Positions 6,518 through 9,139 of a stretch of DNA of 9,139 nucleotides are shown here, piece by piece (position 1 is the first letter of the stretch; every line of letters starts with the position of its first letter). The stretch comes from Comamonadaceae bacterium (lineage in GTDB: Bacteria; Pseudomonadota; Gammaproteobacteria; Burkholderiales; Burkholderiaceae), in NCBI GenBank assembly GCA_947374535.1, contig CANCCJ010000103.1, forward strand, positions 1 through 9,139. Reading direction: 5' to 3'. A program made the position numbers and the translations under genes. The notes beneath the pieces are model-generated. The model was given only the letters and a program-made list of their open reading frames with translations. It made no database searches and was not told the DNA's origin.

Positions 6518-6976
6518 ATGACTGCATCCAACGCTCACCCTACCATCGGCCCCGATTCTTTTTTGACGCTGCACTATCGGCTTTCGGGACCGCAAGGCGA
6601 CGTGATCAACACGTTCAACGACAAACCCGCCACGCTCTCGCTGGGCTCGGGCGAGTTGTCGCCTGCGTTGGAGCAGCGTTTATTAGGGCTGGAAGAGGGG
6701 GCGCATGTCACGTTTGAGTTGGCGCCAGGCTTGGCCTTTGGCGAGCGCAACCCCGAGATGCAGCAGTGGGTAAGCAAGAGCTTGCTCAAAGAATTTGGCG
6801 ATCCCGACGAGCAATACAACGTGGGCGATGTGGTGCAGTTTCCAGCGCCCAACGGCCAAGGTTCGTTTGCAGGCGCGGTGCAGCAAGTGACCGACGATCA
6901 AGTGCTGTTTGACTTCAACCACCCACTGGCCAACCAGCCCGTGACGTTTGAAGTGCAAGTCATTGGCATTCTGTAA
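6518..6976 (+). CDS. fkpB: FKBP-type peptidyl-prolyl cis-trans isomerase, SlpA/FkpB type
   Basis: The 152-residue protein is an FKBP-fold isomerase of the SlyD/SlpA group. FLTLHYRLS (15-23) and the LSLGSGELSPALEQRLLGLEEG run (40-61) form the FKBP part. An inserted flap domain (about 75-130) follows, and then the group hallmark DFNHPLAN (132-139). These enzymes speed proline isomerisation and act as cytoplasmic folding helpers. The protein lacks the His/Cys-rich metal-binding tail of SlyD, so FkpB/SlpA is the better name. The frame is open from 6290, but that extension lies inside antisense radC and lacks FKBP similarity; the ATG at 6518 follows an AGAGAG stretch. It stops four bases before ispH. 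In E. coli fkpB also precedes ispH, which supports the assignment. Confidence 0.94.
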   Translation: MTASNAHPTIGPDSFLTLHYRLSGPQGDVINTFNDKPATLSLGSGELSPALEQRLLGLEEGAHVTFELAPGLAFGERNPEMQQWVSKSLLKEFGDPDEQYNVGDVVQFPAPNGQGSFAGAVQQVTDDQVLFDFNHPLANQPVTFEVQVIGIL

Positions 6977-6980
6977 ACCC

Positions 6981-7916
6981 ATGAGCCAGCAACTACAAGA
7001 AATCGTCCTCGCTGCGCCTCGCGGCTTTTGTGCGGGGGTGGACCGCGCCATCGACATCGTAGACCGTGCCCTCGAAAAGTTTGGCGCGCCCGTGTATGTG
7101 CGTCACGAAATCGTGCACAACACTTTTGTGGTGGCCGATCTCAAAAACCGGGGTGCCATCTTCATCGAAGACTTGGCTGATGTGCCTGCCGGTGCCACGC
7201 TGGTGTTCAGCGCGCACGGCGTGCCCAAGTCTGTCGAGCAAGAGGCTGTGCGCCGTGGGTTTACGGTGTTTGACGCCACCTGCCCGCTGGTAACCAAGGT
7301 GCATGTGGAAGTGGCCAAGCTGCACAAAGAAGGCTTCGAGTTCATCATGATTGGCCACAAAGGCCACCCCGAAGTTGAAGGCACGATGGGCCAGTTGCTG
7401 GACGGTATTTATTTGGTGGAAGACGTGGCCGATGTGGCCCATGTGCAGCCCAAACAAACCGAACGATTGGCCGTCGTCACCCAAACCACCCTCAGTGTGG
7501 ATGATGCTGCGCACATCACCGAGGCTGTGGTGGCGCGTTTCCCCCATATTCGCAAACCTAAGATGCAAGACATTTGCTATGCCACCCAAAACCGCCAAGA
7601 CGCGGTCAAGGTGCTGAGTGGCGAGGTCGAGTTGGTCATCGTGGTGGGCAGCCCCACCAGTTCCAACAGCAACCGCTTGCGTGATGTGGCGCAGCGCTCA
7701 GGCGCGCAAAGCTACATGATTGATAACGCCGACGAACTCCAAGAAGAATGGTTCGCTGGCGTCACCCGTGTGGGCCTGACTGCTGGCGCTTCTGCCCCCG
7801 ACATCTTGGTGCAACAAGTCATTGCCCGTATGCGCGCCTTGGGGGCCGTATCTGTACGAACCCTTGATGGCGTTGAAGAAACCATCAAATTCCCTCTGCC
7901 CAAAGGGCTGAAGTAA
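6981..7916 (+). CDS. ispH: 4-hydroxy-3-methylbut-2-enyl diphosphate reductase IspH
   Basis: The 311-residue protein contains all key IspH features. Three cysteines ligate the iron-sulfur cluster: C17 (PRGFCAGVDRAI), C101 (DATCPLVTKVH) and C199 (DICYATQNRQ). Substrate-contacting residues include H46 (VHN), H79 (SAHG), H129/E131 (GHPEVEG), the TQTTLS motif (168-172) and the SPTSSNS and TAGASAP segments. IspH carries out the last step of the cytoplasmic MEP pathway, reducing HMBPP to IPP and DMAPP. Family alignment favours ATG 6981 (MSQQLQEIVLAAPRG) over the in-frame ATG at 6948, which lies inside fkpB. Only four bases separate it from the fkpB stop and the leader has no strong Shine-Dalgarno, so translation is probably coupled. 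Its last codons form the first copy of a 14-base duplication. Confidence 0.98.
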   Translation: MSQQLQEIVLAAPRGFCAGVDRAIDIVDRALEKFGAPVYVRHEIVHNTFVVADLKNRGAIFIEDLADVPAGATLVFSAHGVPKSVEQEAVRRGFTVFDATCPLVTKVHVEVAKLHKEGFEFIMIGHKGHPEVEGTMGQLLDGIYLVEDVADVAHVQPKQTERLAVVTQTTLSVDDAAHITEAVVARFPHIRKPKMQDICYATQNRQDAVKVLSGEVELVIVVGSPTSSNSNRLRDVAQRSGAQSYMIDNADELQEEWFAGVTRVGLTAGASAPDILVQQVIARMRALGAVSVRTLDGVEETIKFPLPKGLK

Positions 7917-7929
7917 AAGGACTGAAGTA
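7902..7929 (+). repeat. 14-base tandem duplication at the ispH/serS junction
   Basis: AAAGGGCTGAAGTA (7902-7915) is followed directly by AAAGGACTGAAGTA (7916-7929), with one mismatch (G7907/A7921). The first copy encodes the last residues and part of the stop of IspH. The second is the whole intergenic spacer and carries the serS ribosome binding site. Confidence 0.9.
7917..7921 (+). promoter_or_regulatory. Shine-Dalgarno site for serS
   Basis: AAGGA lies nine bases before the ATG at 7931, within the second copy of the duplicated 14-base unit. It supports the serS start. Confidence 0.65.
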
Positions 7930-7930
7930 A

Positions 7931-9139
<1,209 letters not shown>

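Noticed and set aside
6948..6980. Upstream in-frame ATG for ispH, inside fkpB
   Set aside because: The extra 11 residues are not part of IspH proteins, which normally begin a few residues before the IVLAAPRGFCAG block.
7898..7908. Small GCCC-AAA-GGGC hairpin at the end of ispH, a possible terminator
   Set aside because: The stem is only four bases, no T-run follows, and serS begins a few bases later in the same operon.

Overview
The window looks like ordinary chromosomal DNA from a beta-proteobacterium, most likely Burkholderiales and probably Comamonadaceae-like (Limnohabitans/Rhodoferax type). That placement is an inference from three things: moderately high GC, the style of the proteins (FdhD, DUF2789, RadC, SerRS), and the gene order radC <> fkpB-ispH-serS. 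Nearly every base is coding. There is no RNA gene, insertion sequence, phage gene, CRISPR array or integration site that I can support, and no stretch over 300 bases without a gene.

Region 1 (12-4677, plus strand) is a compact run of four genes. It holds fdhD (sulfurtransferase for formate dehydrogenase maturation), a large FtsX/YbbP-type ABC transporter permease, an AlkD-type HEAT-repeat DNA alkylation repair protein, and a group II truncated haemoglobin. The first three are joined by two 4-base ATGA stop/start overlaps and the fourth follows after 24 bases, so they are probably co-transcribed. Nothing shows that the four products share one pathway.

Region 2 (4691-6474) is a set of small genes with alternating strands. 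A Smr-domain protein on the minus strand converges on the haemoglobin gene, with a nested inverted repeat at the junction. A 156-base spacer separates it from a short DUF2789 gene on the plus strand. That gene runs tail-to-tail into minus-strand radC, and their stop codons share a single TTAA.

Region 3 (6518-9139, plus strand) is a housekeeping operon: fkpB/slpA (SlyD-family peptidyl-prolyl isomerase), ispH (last step of the MEP isoprenoid pathway) and serS (seryl-tRNA synthetase). serS is cut off by the window end before its last few dozen codons. A 14-base tandem duplication sits exactly on the ispH/serS junction and supplies the serS ribosome binding site.

I found no convincing new biological system. 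The points most worth a second look are the FdhD active-site loop (one cysteine instead of CxxC), the nested palindrome between the convergent haemoglobin and smr genes, the 14-base duplication before serS, and the alkD-haemoglobin pairing.
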